Source: Thiocapsa marina 5811
Lineage (GTDB): Bacteria > Pseudomonadota > Gammaproteobacteria > Chromatiales > Chromatiaceae
Length of the DNA stretch: 64,000 bases
Reading direction: 5' to 3'
Assembly: GCF_000223985.1 (NCBI RefSeq)
Contig: NZ_AFWV01000002.1
Span: 382,501-446,500, forward strand
In this document: positions 52,797-61,344 of the stretch, piece by piece
Layout of the letters: each line of letters begins with the position of its first letter
Numbering within the stretch: the stretch's first letter is position 1
Notes under the pieces: generated by a model
The model's input: the letters and a program-made list of their open reading frames with translations, nothing else
Database searches by the model: none
What the model was told of the DNA's origin: nothing
Made by a program: the position numbers and the translations under genes

Positions 52797-54467
52797 ATGC
52801 AACGAACATCAAGCCTATTGAGACGCCTTGGCAAGGCCAGCCTCGTCTGCGGGCTCCTCGCGGCCGCGCAGGTTGCCGCAGCCCAGGACTACGACCTGGT
52901 CATTGTCAACGGTCGGGTCATGGACCCGGAGACGATGTACGACGCCCTCGCCAACGTCGGCATCAAGGATGGCCGAATCAGTGTTATCACCAACGACGAC
53001 ATCACCGGCGCCGAGACGATCGACGCCACAGGTCATGTGGTTGCGCCTGGGTTCATCGACACCCACTGGCACTCCGACCGGCCCTGGACCAACAAGTTGG
53101 CCCTGCGCGACGGCCGGACCACCGCGCTGGATCTGGAGCTCGGTACCCATGGGCCGTTCATCGCGCAGTGGTACAAGGAGCGTGAAGGCAAGAACCAGCT
53201 GAACTACGGTCAGGCGGTGGCGCATGAGTTCGCCCGCGCCGAGGTGCTCGACGGCTTCCAGGGTGCACAGGATATCTACAGCGCCATCGAGAGCCGTAAG
53301 GCGGATGGCTGGTGCTGCCGCAAGCCCACCCTGGAGGAGGGCAATCGGATCCTTGCGCTGTTGGACGAGGGGTTGCAGGCCGGCGGTCTCGGCCTCGGCT
53401 CGACCCTCGGTTACATGCGCACCGGCGTTTCCGCGCGCGAGTTTTTCGAGCTACAGCGCCTTGCCGGACACTATGGTCGGCAAACCGGCGCCCACTTTCG
53501 CTATACCCCGGGTGACGAGGTCACCGAGAGCAACGGGATTCAGGAATTGCTGGCCAACGCGGCGGCCCTGGGCGCTCCGGCGTTGGCCTGCCACTTCAAC
53601 AACCCCGGCTACAACCTGGTGCACGAGCTGCTGGTGCGGATGCGCGAGCGCGGCATGAATGTCTGGGGCGAGATCTACCCCTATGCCGCCGGCTCCACAG
53701 CCCTGAACGCCGTCTTCCTTGAGCCGGAGGTCTGGGTCAATCAGCTCGGCTACAGGTACGAGGACACCATTCAGGATGTCGCGACCGGGGAGTGGTACAC
53801 CCAGCAGAGCCGCGAAGAGATGCTCAAACAGGAGCCGACGCGGGCGGTGCTCGTGTTCAAGATGCCCGAGTCGGCGATTCTCGATTGGCTCAGGCTGCCG
53901 GACGTGGCACTGATCACGGACGGCATGCCGCTGATTCCCTATGACGGTCTGAGCTGGGACACCCCCTACGATCAGCTGCCCAACACCCATCCGCGGACGG
54001 CCGGCACCTATGCCAAGGCGCTGCGGCTGGCCAGGGAGAACAACATCCCGCTCATGCAGATCGTTGCGATGTCCAGTTACAACTCCGCCCGGCCGCTGGG
54101 CAAGATGGGCCTGAAGGCCATGCAGGAGCGGGGCCGCCTGCAAGCAGGCATGGTCGCGGACATCACCATCTTCGACCCGGAGACGGTCACCGACAATGCG
54201 ACCTACGAACAGGGCGCACAGCCATCCACGGGCATTCCACATGTCATCGTCAATGGCCAAATCGTGGTCAAGGACTCGACGGTGCTCAAAGGCGTCAATC
54301 CCGGGCAACCGATTCGCTATGAGCCAGAAAAGAGCCGATTTGAGCCGCTCACCCTTGAGCACTGGACGCAGCAATTTTACACCTCACCGGTGGACTTCGG
54401 CGGCGGCTTGCCCGGTGATCAGCCGCGCAAAGTCGGAGTGCCTGAGGTAGAGCCGCACATCCATTGA
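52797..54467 (+). CDS. Secreted D-aminoacylase / N-acyl-D-amino-acid deacylase-type amidohydrolase
   Basis: A 556-residue amidohydrolase. The signal peptide is LGKASLVCGLLAAAQVAAAQ. The metal motif H-x-H is in APGFIDTHWHSDRPW. Further metal-site candidates are HFRYTPGDE and CHFNNPGYN, and an Asp near the end is in ALITDGMPL. The C-terminal strand domain has AGMVADITIFDPETV. The family removes acyl groups from D-amino acids or related amides. AAGGAG lies eight bases before the ATG. It stands alone. The exact substrate is not known, and dihydroorotase-like or other cyclic amidase activity cannot be excluded. Confidence 0.75.
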   Translation: MQRTSSLLRRLGKASLVCGLLAAAQVAAAQDYDLVIVNGRVMDPETMYDALANVGIKDGRISVITNDDITGAETIDATGHVVAPGFIDTHWHSDRPWTNKLALRDGRTTALDLELGTHGPFIAQWYKEREGKNQLNYGQAVAHEFARAEVLDGFQGAQDIYSAIESRKADGWCCRKPTLEEGNRILALLDEGLQAGGLGLGSTLGYMRTGVSAREFFELQRLAGHYGRQTGAHFRYTPGDEVTESNGIQELLANAAALGAPALACHFNNPGYNLVHELLVRMRERGMNVWGEIYPYAAGSTALNAVFLEPEVWVNQLGYRYEDTIQDVATGEWYTQQSREEMLKQEPTRAVLVFKMPESAILDWLRLPDVALITDGMPLIPYDGLSWDTPYDQLPNTHPRTAGTYAKALRLARENNIPLMQIVAMSSYNSARPLGKMGLKAMQERGRLQAGMVADITIFDPETVTDNATYEQGAQPSTGIPHVIVNGQIVVKDSTVLKGVNPGQPIRYEPEKSRFEPLTLEHWTQQFYTSPVDFGGGLPGDQPRKVGVPEVEPHIH

Positions 54468-55215
54468 GGTGCTGGCCAGCGGCTTCGCCCTCGCAATGGA
54501 TTGGCCCAAGCCGATGTGAGCCGGCATGGCGGCAGCTTTGTGCGGTCTGAGCGCGGCTGGGGAATCCTTCAACAAAGGGACTCTGCCGCGTTGTGGGGAC
54601 CTGGCTCACAGTACCCCTGGCTGGTGCTGCTTCTGATCGGATTGTTCGCCTAGGATCGTTGTGGGCATGCTTGAACGCATCCAGTGTCGGCAATGCGACG
54701 AATCCTGGCTTCCAAAATCTAGGCGTCGATGACCAGATTCACCGTTCAGGAGAGGGTCGAGGATTTCCCGCGGATTGGAAAAACTACCGACCACACGTCT
54801 TCCGCTGCGGACCCAAATAGCTGGAAACAAAGGTTGCAGTGGTGAGCCACAGTCCGCCTCCTGAATGTCTCTTATTGGCCGACAACGACCTTTCAGGACG
54901 GCAAGACTGAACGGCCGCGACTGACCGCTGATGGGGCCCAGCCGCCGCCTGCACCGGCGACTCGACTGACAGGAATCCGTGCATCGGTCGCCGGATTTTC
55001 CAGTGTCGAGATCCGGTCTTTGCGGAGGCCTATCTGTTGCAGCAGGTTCCGAGGCCTCGGCGTTTTGCGGGTAATCAAGGCGCGCACCGTTTCTTGAAGG
55101 CTCAAGCGGCGTGTGGACACCCTCACGAGAAGCGAAGTCATCCGACGGAATTGGTCAGCGGCACCCAATCTGCGGACCTTTCATCGAAGCCCCGAATCAA
55201 CGCCATCACGAGATG
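54468..55215. other. Gene-free stretch before the M48 remnant
   Basis: No frame has recognisable similarity. Part of the dispersed-repeat core (AAAGGGACTCTGCCGCG) appears at 54576-54592 without the rest. No RNA gene was seen. Confidence 0.4.
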
Positions 55216-55760
55216 CACACTCGACGCCCCCATCCGTTGCGCTCCCTTTTTTTGCCCGTCCTGCCGCCGGCCGCCCCTGTTCGGTACCGGATGCGAGGAG
55301 TCCCCCACGGGCCGCAAACAGGTCGCGCCGGTGCCGGAGGCGCAGATGACTGCGCTCGGTGAACGCGGCTTCGAGGAGCTGCTTCGGACCCCGCCGCTAA
55401 ACGCCGATCCGCGTGCGTGCCGACGTGGGTCGCGTCGCCGAGGCGTTGGTGGAGGCCCTGCCGCAGCCGTATGGGCGTTGGTCCATCGCCGTCTTCGACG
55501 ACCCCACGCCCAACGCCTTCGCACTGCCCGGCGGGAAGATCGGCGTGCATGCCGGCATGCTGGCTGTCGTCCGCACGCCGGATCAGCTCGCCGCCGTCAT
55601 CGCCCATGAGATCGGGCATGTGCTGGCGGACCACTCGAACGAGCGCTTGACTCAGGAGCTCGCGGTCCAAGGCGGGCTGATGCTGGTGGATCTGTTCGCG
55701 GATGAACCGGGGATACGGCGTTTGGCGGTAGTGGCTTCCAGTCGAGATATCGACGTCTAG
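55216..55760 (+). pseudogene. M48-family zinc metallopeptidase, frameshifted and truncated
   Basis: A start MHTRRPHPLRSLFLPVLPP is followed in another frame by the lipoprotein-like TGCEESPTGRKQVAPVPEAQ, which begins LoiP/Oma1-type M48 peptidases. After NADPR a second shift (near 55407-55425) leads to RADVGRVAEALVEALPQPY. Then come the active site AVIAHEIGHVLADHSNERL (HExxH) and VQGGLMLVDLFADEPG. The last 80-100 residues with the third zinc ligand are missing. The zinc motif is intact, but two frameshifts and a missing end make it a pseudogene unless there are sequencing errors. Confidence 0.75.
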
Positions 55761-56113
55761 CTATCCGGCAGATCCCCTTTATCCGCTTTTCCCGGTTCCT
55801 CGTCCAAGGTCCTGATCCGATCGATGATGTCCACCAGCTTCCGACCCTTATCGGTGAGTCTGTACTCCGTCCGGGGCGGCGACTCGGCGAAGATCTGCTT
55901 CGACAGCAACTCGTATTGGGTCAGCTTGCGCAGTCGTTCCGACAGGACCTTGGTTGAGATTCCGTCGATATGGCGTTCCAAGGCGCCGGGCCGTGCGATG
56001 CCGGCACCGACGGCTTGCAGAACCGAGACCGACCACTTGCAGCCGACCACGTCTTCGAGTTTTTTGTAGGTCGATCGAAGCGGCGGCGATGATTTTTTTA
56101 TTCGTTTTTGCAT
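55757..56113 (-). CDS. HxlR-family transcriptional regulator
   Basis: A 118-residue winged-helix protein of the HxlR (DUF24) type: KWSVSVLQAVGAGIARPGAL, then the recognition region GISTKVLSERLRKLTQYELL and the wing PPRTEYRLTDKGRKLVDIID. HxlR regulators often respond to thiols or aldehydes through a cysteine at the N-terminal 'GCKW' position. Here VVGCKWSV has that cysteine. The start MQKRIKKS is at 56113. It is divergent from the CPVC thiol protein at 56242, which it probably controls. Confidence 0.82.
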   Translation of the reverse strand: MQKRIKKSSPPLRSTYKKLEDVVGCKWSVSVLQAVGAGIARPGALERHIDGISTKVLSERLRKLTQYELLSKQIFAESPPRTEYRLTDKGRKLVDIIDRIRTLDEEPGKADKGDLPDS

Positions 56114-56241
56114 CAGTAAATTACACCAAAAAGTGCTCCGCTCACCGAAAAGTGCCCGCTGTTCGATCCAGCCTGATGCGCCCAACATCCATATCAGGCT
56201 TCTGCAGCATGCCGAGGCCATCCATCCAAACGGAGACCAAG

Positions 56242-56478
56242 ATGAAGAGCAAAGCGATCTTCTATCATGCCGGTTGCCCTGTCTGCATCGCGGCCGAGCA
56301 AAATCTCGCCAGTGCGATCGACCCTGCGAGGTATGAGGTCGAGGTCGTCCATCTCGGCAGCGATCGTTCGCGCCTGGAGGAGGCGGAGGGATTCGGAGTC
56401 AAATCGGTGCCGGCCCTGGTCTTGGACGGGGCCGCATTTCATATCAATTTCGGAGCCGGGATCGACGCGCTGAGATGA
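56242..56478 (+). CDS. Small thioredoxin/glutaredoxin-like protein with CPVC motif
   Basis: A 78-residue protein with a thioredoxin-fold start (AIFYHAGCPVCIAAEQNL) carrying the redox pair CPVC. The cis-proline segment is KSVPALVLDGAAFHINFG. GGAGA lies seven bases before the ATG. It is likely a cytoplasmic thiol-disulfide or thiol-transfer protein. Its neighbour on the other strand is an HxlR-type regulator with a sensor-like cysteine, so thiol or electrophile stress is a plausible inducer. Confidence 0.75.
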   Translation: MKSKAIFYHAGCPVCIAAEQNLASAIDPARYEVEVVHLGSDRSRLEEAEGFGVKSVPALVLDGAAFHINFGAGIDALR

Positions 56479-56570
56479 TCCTTGCGACGGATCTCGTGTC
56501 CGGAGGGCACGGAGACGCCGGCAACCCCGGCACCGGCAATGCCGTCGCCGGGGATCCGGCCCGCACCGCG

Positions 56571-57440
56571 TCAGTCCGATCCGGTCGCCACCGATCGCTC
56601 GGGGGACCGGATCCATTCGCTCCATGAGCCTGCATAGAGTCGTGATCCATGCAGCCCTGCGAGCTCCATCGCCAAGAGGTTGTGGCAGGCATTCACGCCG
56701 GAGCCGCAGCTGTGGACGATGGATGACGGCGGAGCCTGGCCGATCGATCGCGTGAAGCGTTCGCGAAGACGGTCCGCGGAGAGGAACCGGCCGTCCGCGT
56801 CCAGGTTCTCCGTCAGCGGCAGATTGATCGCGCCGGGGATGTGGCCCGCCACCGGATCGATGGGCTCTTGTTCACCGCGGAAACGCTCGGGTGCACGGGC
56901 GTCGATCAGGGTCAGCCGGCCCCCGGTCGGATCGGCGGCCAGCTCGGCGGCGAGCGCCTCGGTGGTGATCCATCGGGTGTCCTCGGGCCTTGCGATCAGC
57001 TCCGCCGGCTCGTGACGATGGACCGCACGCGTCAGTGTGCCGCCCGCGGCGATCCAAGCTTGAAGCCCGCCGTCGAGCAGGGCGACCCGATCGTGCCCGA
57101 TCCACCGCAGTAGCCACCACAGCCTGACGGCGAATCCGCCCCCTGCATCGTCGTAGACGACCACGCGCGTGGTCGCCGAGACGCCGCACTTGCCCAGCCA
57201 GTCGGCAAGGCTCGCCGGATCGGGCAGGGGATGGCGCCCGGTGTTCGCACCGATCGGGGAGGACAGATGCGCGTCCAGATCGGCGTAAGCGGCCCCCGGT
57301 AGATGGCCCTCCGCATAGGCTCGACGTCCCGCATCGGGATCGGCCAAGGAGAAGCGACAATCGAAGAGTCGCAGATCCGGATCGACGATCCCGGCGAGCA
57401 AGGTCGAGGCGTCGACGAGGTTCTCTCGGGCGCGGTTCAA
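56571..57440 (-). CDS. Rhodanese/3-mercaptopyruvate-type sulfurtransferase (two rhodanese domains)
   Basis: A 289-residue protein with two rhodanese domains. The N-terminal inactive domain has [16 protein letters not shown], and [20 protein letters not shown] carries Asp in the cysteine position. The C-terminal active domain has [13 protein letters not shown] and the catalytic Cys in [11 protein letters not shown]. It moves sulfane sulfur from thiosulfate or mercaptopyruvate to acceptors. The start is a TTG whose bases overlap the stop of the methyltransferase gene upstream (TTGA at 57437-57440), so translation is coupled. No other start exists in frame nearby. Confidence 0.87.
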   Translation of the reverse strand: MNRARENLVDASTLLAGIVDPDLRLFDCRFSLADPDAGRRAYAEGHLPGAAYADLDAHLSSPIGANTGRHPLPDPASLADWLGKCGVSATTRVVVYDDAGGGFAVRLWWLLRWIGHDRVALLDGGLQAWIAAGGTLTRAVHRHEPAELIARPEDTRWITTEALAAELAADPTGGRLTLIDARAPERFRGEQEPIDPVAGHIPGAINLPLTENLDADGRFLSADRLRERFTRSIGQAPPSSIVHSCGSGVNACHNLLAMELAGLHGSRLYAGSWSEWIRSPERSVATGSD

Positions 57441-58489
57441 GCGTTGAATGCCTCGAGTCCGGACAGGCGCATCCGGTGATCTTCCTTCACCGGGCTGCGC
57501 GGTCTTTTCCCGTCCACGGCATGCGCGATGGCGCGGATATGATCGGGCGTGCTCCCGCAGCAGCCGCCGATGATGTTGAGGAACCCCGACTGTGCCCACT
57601 CCTCGATCTGCTCGGCCATCTGATCCGGCGTCATGTCGTAACCGCCCATCTCGTTGGGCAATCCGGCGTTCGGATGAAAGGTGGTATAGGACTCGGCCAC
57701 GCGCGCCATATCCTCGACATGCGGTCTGAGCAGATCCGGGCCCAAGGCGCAGTTGAGTCCGATGGCGAAGGGTTTGACGTGGCGCAGGCTGTTGTAGAAG
57801 GCCTCGACGGTCTGGCCGGAGAGGGTGCGCCCCGAGGCGTCCGTGATGGTGCCCGAGATCATGACGGGCAGGATGACGCCGTCTTCCTCGAAGACCTGTT
57901 CCACCGCGAACGCGGCGGCCTTGGCGTTGAGCGTGTCGAAGATGGTCTCGATCAGGATGATGTCGACATCCGCTGCAATGAGCGCCCGGGTCGCCTCGGC
58001 ATAGACCGCGACGAGCTCGTCGAAGTTGGTGTTGCGTGCGCCCGGGTCGTTGACGTCCGGCGAGATGCTCGCGGTCTTGCTGGTCGGGCCTAGGACACCG
58101 GCGACGAAGCGCGGCTTGTCGGGGGTCTTGGCGGTCCAGGCGTCGGCCACCTCGCGCGCGAGTCGTGCCGCGGCGGTGACGATCTCTGCGGTATAGTCCT
58201 GCAGACCGTAGTCGGCCTGGGACAGACGATTGCCGTTGAAGGTGTTGGTCTCCAGGATGTCGGCGCCGGCCTCCAGATACTGGTCGTGGATCGCGCGAAT
58301 CACCTCGGGCTTGGTCAGCGAGAGCAGATCGTTGTTGCCCTTCAGATCCGAGGGCCAATCCTTGAAGCGCTCGCCGCGATAATCGGCCTCGTCGAGCTGG
58401 TGACGTTGGATCATGGTCCCCATGGCGCCGTCGAGGATGAGGATGCGTCGGTCTGCAAGTTCGGTGAGTCGGGTGCGTGAGTCTGGCAT
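57437..58489 (-). CDS. metH: Stand-alone homocysteine S-methyltransferase domain of MetH
   Basis: A 350-residue protein equal to the first domain of cobalamin-dependent methionine synthase. It has [37 protein letters not shown] and the three zinc cysteines Cys247, Cys310 and Cys311 (GLNCALG and GGCCGS), at the same numbers as in E. coli MetH. It ends [11 protein letters not shown], exactly where the folate domain would begin. The folate, B12 and activation domains are therefore encoded elsewhere, as known in organisms with a split MetH. The ATG is divergent from rlmH. Coupled downstream is the sulfurtransferase. Confidence 0.88.
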   Translation of the reverse strand: MPDSRTRLTELADRRILILDGAMGTMIQRHQLDEADYRGERFKDWPSDLKGNNDLLSLTKPEVIRAIHDQYLEAGADILETNTFNGNRLSQADYGLQDYTAEIVTAAARLAREVADAWTAKTPDKPRFVAGVLGPTSKTASISPDVNDPGARNTNFDELVAVYAEATRALIAADVDIILIETIFDTLNAKAAAFAVEQVFEEDGVILPVMISGTITDASGRTLSGQTVEAFYNSLRHVKPFAIGLNCALGPDLLRPHVEDMARVAESYTTFHPNAGLPNEMGGYDMTPDQMAEQIEEWAQSGFLNIIGGCCGSTPDHIRAIAHAVDGKRPRSPVKEDHRMRLSGLEAFNA

Positions 58490-58561
58490 GATGGCGATCG
58501 TTCGAGAATCGATGAAGATGGCGTTCGAGTATAACGGCTCGTTCCGAGCGGTCGCGAGCCG

Positions 58562-59035
58562 ATGCGCATTCGTCTGATCGCTGTCGGGCGGCGAATGCCC
58601 GTTTGGGTGGAGTCCGGTTACGCGGAGTATGCCAAGCGTCTCCCCTCCGAGTGTGCGTTGTCGTTGGCCGAGATCGAGCCGGGCCAGCGCGGCAAGGGCA
58701 GCGGGGCGGAGCGTGCACGCGCCGACGAAGGCGCCCGCATCCTGAAGGCGATCCCGAAAGGCGCGCGGGTCGTGGCGCTCGACGGTGCAGGCGAGCCTTG
58801 GAGCACCGAGGCACTGTCCGAGCAGTTGCGAAACTGGCTGGCGGGCGGGCGCGATCTGGCCTTGCTGGTCGGCGGTCCGGACGGTTTGGCCACGCCCTGC
58901 CTGGCTCGGGCCGATCAGCGTTGGTCCCTGTCCCGGCTGACCTTCCCGCACCCGCTGGTGCGTGTCATCGTCGCCGAGCAGCTCTACCGCGCCTGGACGC
59001 TGGTGCAGGGGCATCCGTACCATCGCGGAGATTGA
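58562..59035 (+). CDS. rlmH: RlmH, 23S rRNA (pseudouridine1915-N3)-methyltransferase
   Basis: The 157-residue SPOUT methyltransferase shows the full RlmH pattern. It starts [19 protein letters not shown], has the AdoMet-binding knot [11 protein letters not shown], and ends in [20 protein letters not shown] with the C-terminal HPYHRGD. It methylates Psi1915 in helix 69 of 23S rRNA on assembled ribosomes. Size is as expected. It heads the rlmH-maf-rng-yhdP order common in gammaproteobacteria. Confidence 0.95.
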   Translation: MRIRLIAVGRRMPVWVESGYAEYAKRLPSECALSLAEIEPGQRGKGSGAERARADEGARILKAIPKGARVVALDGAGEPWSTEALSEQLRNWLAGGRDLALLVGGPDGLATPCLARADQRWSLSRLTFPHPLVRVIVAEQLYRAWTLVQGHPYHRGD

Positions 59036-59036
59036 A

Positions 59037-59062
59037 GCCGCCAGCCGCCAGCCGCCAGCTTT
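59037..59062. repeat. 7-bp tandem repeat between rlmH and maf
   Basis: About three units of CCGCCAG follow rlmH. The nearby GGGAGGCAGGACGCAGGACGC is also internally repetitive. Likely simple-sequence variation in the spacer. Confidence 0.6.
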
Positions 59063-59132
59063 ACATTGGCTGAGAACACGAGGCGGGAGGCAGGACGCAG
59101 GACGCCAACCGCAACCCTTGAACGGAACCACC

Positions 59133-59786
59133 ATGCCCCAAACCCGAGCCGACGTCGGAGCCGATCACCACCTCTATCTCGCCTCGCGCTCGCCGCGGCG
59201 GCTTGCGCTCTTGGGGCAGATCGGCGTGCGGGTGGCCCTCGTGGAGGCCGAGACGGACGAGACGCGGCGGCCGGGCGAGTCGCCCGAGACCTATGTTCGG
59301 CGTGTCGCCTTGGAGAAGGCGCGCGCCGGTCGCGCCGCGGTTCCCGAGGATCGACGGCGGCCGGTGTTGGCGGCGGACACCGCGGTCGTCCTCGGAGACG
59401 TGACACTCGGGAAGCCCACGGACCGGGCGTCCGCGGCGCGTATGCTGGGCAGCTTGTCCGGTCGCTCGCATCGGGTCCTGACGGCGGTGGCGCTGATCAC
59501 CGGCGAGCGCGAGCTCACCGAGCTGAGCGAGAGCCTGGTGACCTTTCGCGTCTTGGAGCAGTCCGAGATCCTGAGCTACTGGGAAACCGGCGAGCCATGC
59601 GACAAGGCCGGCGCCTACGGCATTCAGGGCATCGGAGCGCTCTTTGTCTCGAACCTGCAGGGCAGCTACTCGGGTGTGATGGGGCTGCCGCTGTTCGAGA
59701 CGGGTCGACTGCTCGACGCGGCCGGGATCCAGGTGATCGGGGCGGCGTCCGGCGTCGTCATGAGCGACGTCTCCCCGCGCGTCTGA
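59133..59786 (+). CDS. maf: Maf-type nucleoside triphosphate pyrophosphatase (dTTP/UTP class)
   Basis: The 217-residue Maf protein has [19 protein letters not shown], the catalytic region [19 protein letters not shown] and the end motif [20 protein letters not shown]. The latter contains the conserved Asp/Lys/Gly of YhdE-type members. It hydrolyses non-canonical or certain canonical NTPs to NMP and pyrophosphate and can slow septation when overproduced. The ATG at 59133 gives a normal length. It precedes rng, as in E. coli. Confidence 0.9.
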   Translation: MPQTRADVGADHHLYLASRSPRRLALLGQIGVRVALVEAETDETRRPGESPETYVRRVALEKARAGRAAVPEDRRRPVLAADTAVVLGDVTLGKPTDRASAARMLGSLSGRSHRVLTAVALITGERELTELSESLVTFRVLEQSEILSYWETGEPCDKAGAYGIQGIGALFVSNLQGSYSGVMGLPLFETGRLLDAAGIQVIGAASGVVMSDVSPRV

Positions 59787-59867
59787 AAAACCACCGCCGC
59801 CTGTCTTTCCGCGACGAACGCAGGTAGGCTCGATTCGAATCAAGACAGGCCAACGAGCGATGTTCCC

Positions 59868-61322
59868 GTGAGCGAAGAGATCCTGATCAATGTCACGCCG
59901 CCGGAAACCCGGGTCGCCGTGGTCGAGAACGGCGTGGTGCAGGAGATCATCATCGAGCGCGCCGAGCGTTGCGGTCTGGTCGGCAACATCTACAAAGGCC
60001 GGGTCTGTCGAGTCCTGCCGGGGATGCAGGCGGCATTCGTGGACATCGGCCTTGATCGGGCCGCCTTCCTCCACGCCTCCGACATCATGGGACCGCACGG
60101 CGAGCCGCGCAGCGATCAGATCCACGAGCTGGTGCACGAGGGCGATCGGCTCGTGGTGCAGGTCGTGAAGGATCCCTTGGGCTCGAAGGGCGCACGGCTG
60201 ACGACGAACATCTCGGTGGCCTCGCGCTACCTGGTCTGCATGCCCGCTCTGGCGAGCACCGGGGTCTCGCAGAAGATCGAGGACGAGGACGAGCGGCGCC
60301 GTCTGCGCGACATCCTGCAACGTTATGTCGATGCGCACGAGGGCGAGGGCGGTTTCATCGCGCGCACCGCGGCGGACGGGGTGTCCGAGGAATCGCTGTT
60401 TCGGGATATGGCCTTCCTCGCCAAGCTCTGGCGCGGGATCCGCGAGCGCTGTGCCGCGGCGAAGGAGATCGGACTGGTCCACGACGATCTGCCGCTGGCC
60501 ATGCGTGCGCTGCGCGATCTCGTGACGCCGGAGGTGGAGCGCGTGCGGATCGACTCGCGTGCGATGGTCGACAAGGCCATGGCCTTCGCCACTAAATACA
60601 TCCCCGAGATCAAGGAGCGCATCGACTACTACCAGGGCGAGCGCCCGCTGTTCGATCTCTACGGGGTGGAGGAGGAGATCCGCAAGGCGCTGCAGCGCAA
60701 GGTCCAGCTCAAGTCCGGTGGTCATCTGGTGATCGACCAGACCGAGGCCATGACCACCATCGACATCAATACCGGCGCCTTCGTCGGCCACCGCAATCTC
60801 GAAGAGACGATCTTCAAGACCAACCTGGAGGCGGCCCAGGCCATCTGTCGACAGCTGAGGCTGCGCAACCTCGGCGGCATCATCATCATCGATTTCATCG
60901 ATATGTCCGAGGACGAGCACAAGCGCCAGGTGCTGCGTGCCTTGGAGAAGTGTCTCGCACGCGATCACGCCAAGACCCACATCACCGAGGTCTCCTCGCT
61001 GGGTCTGGTGGAGATGACCCGCAAGCGCACGCGCGAGTCGCTCGAGCATGTGCTCTCCGAGCCTTGCCCTTATTGCGGCGGCCGCGGCTCCGTCAAAACC
61101 GCTCAGACGACCTGCTACGAGATCTTCCGAGAGATCCTGCGCGAGTCGCGCCAATTCGATGTCGAAACCCTGCTGGTGCTGGCCTCGCAAGAGGTCATCG
61201 ACCGTCTCCTCGACGAGGAATCGGCCCATCTCGCCGAGCTCGAGGCCTTCATCGGCCGTCCGATCCGCCTCCAGGCCGAGGCGCTCTACACTCAAGAGCA
61301 ATACGACGTGGTTCTGATCTGA
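59868..61322 (+). CDS. rng: RNase G
   Basis: A 484-residue RNase E/G-family endoribonuclease. The N-terminal S1 region is LVGNIYKGRVCRVLPGMQAA. The catalytic Mg2+ aspartates are Asp299 (TTIDINTGAFVG) and Asp342 (IIIDFIDM). The zinc-link cysteines are Cys400 and Cys403 in CPYCGGRG. The C-terminal scaffold of RNase E is absent, so this is RNase G. It starts at GTG. RNase G processes the 5' end of 16S rRNA and cleaves some mRNAs. It lies between maf and yhdP. Confidence 0.95.
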   Translation: MSEEILINVTPPETRVAVVENGVVQEIIIERAERCGLVGNIYKGRVCRVLPGMQAAFVDIGLDRAAFLHASDIMGPHGEPRSDQIHELVHEGDRLVVQVVKDPLGSKGARLTTNISVASRYLVCMPALASTGVSQKIEDEDERRRLRDILQRYVDAHEGEGGFIARTAADGVSEESLFRDMAFLAKLWRGIRERCAAAKEIGLVHDDLPLAMRALRDLVTPEVERVRIDSRAMVDKAMAFATKYIPEIKERIDYYQGERPLFDLYGVEEEIRKALQRKVQLKSGGHLVIDQTEAMTTIDINTGAFVGHRNLEETIFKTNLEAAQAICRQLRLRNLGGIIIIDFIDMSEDEHKRQVLRALEKCLARDHAKTHITEVSSLGLVEMTRKRTRESLEHVLSEPCPYCGGRGSVKTAQTTCYEIFREILRESRQFDVETLLVLASQEVIDRLLDEESAHLAELEAFIGRPIRLQAEALYTQEQYDVVLI

Positions 61323-61344
61323 GGTCCGTCATCGACCGTTCGGC

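Noticed and set aside
59037-59100. CCGCCAG repeats as a regulatory array
   Set aside because: Only about three short units, with no symmetry or spacing typical of operators; a simple-sequence tract is enough.
59061-61301. A 746-codon open frame on the - strand opposite maf and rng
   Set aside because: Low-complexity His/Asp/Leu-rich composition typical of the antisense of high-GC genes; both plus-strand genes are unmistakable.
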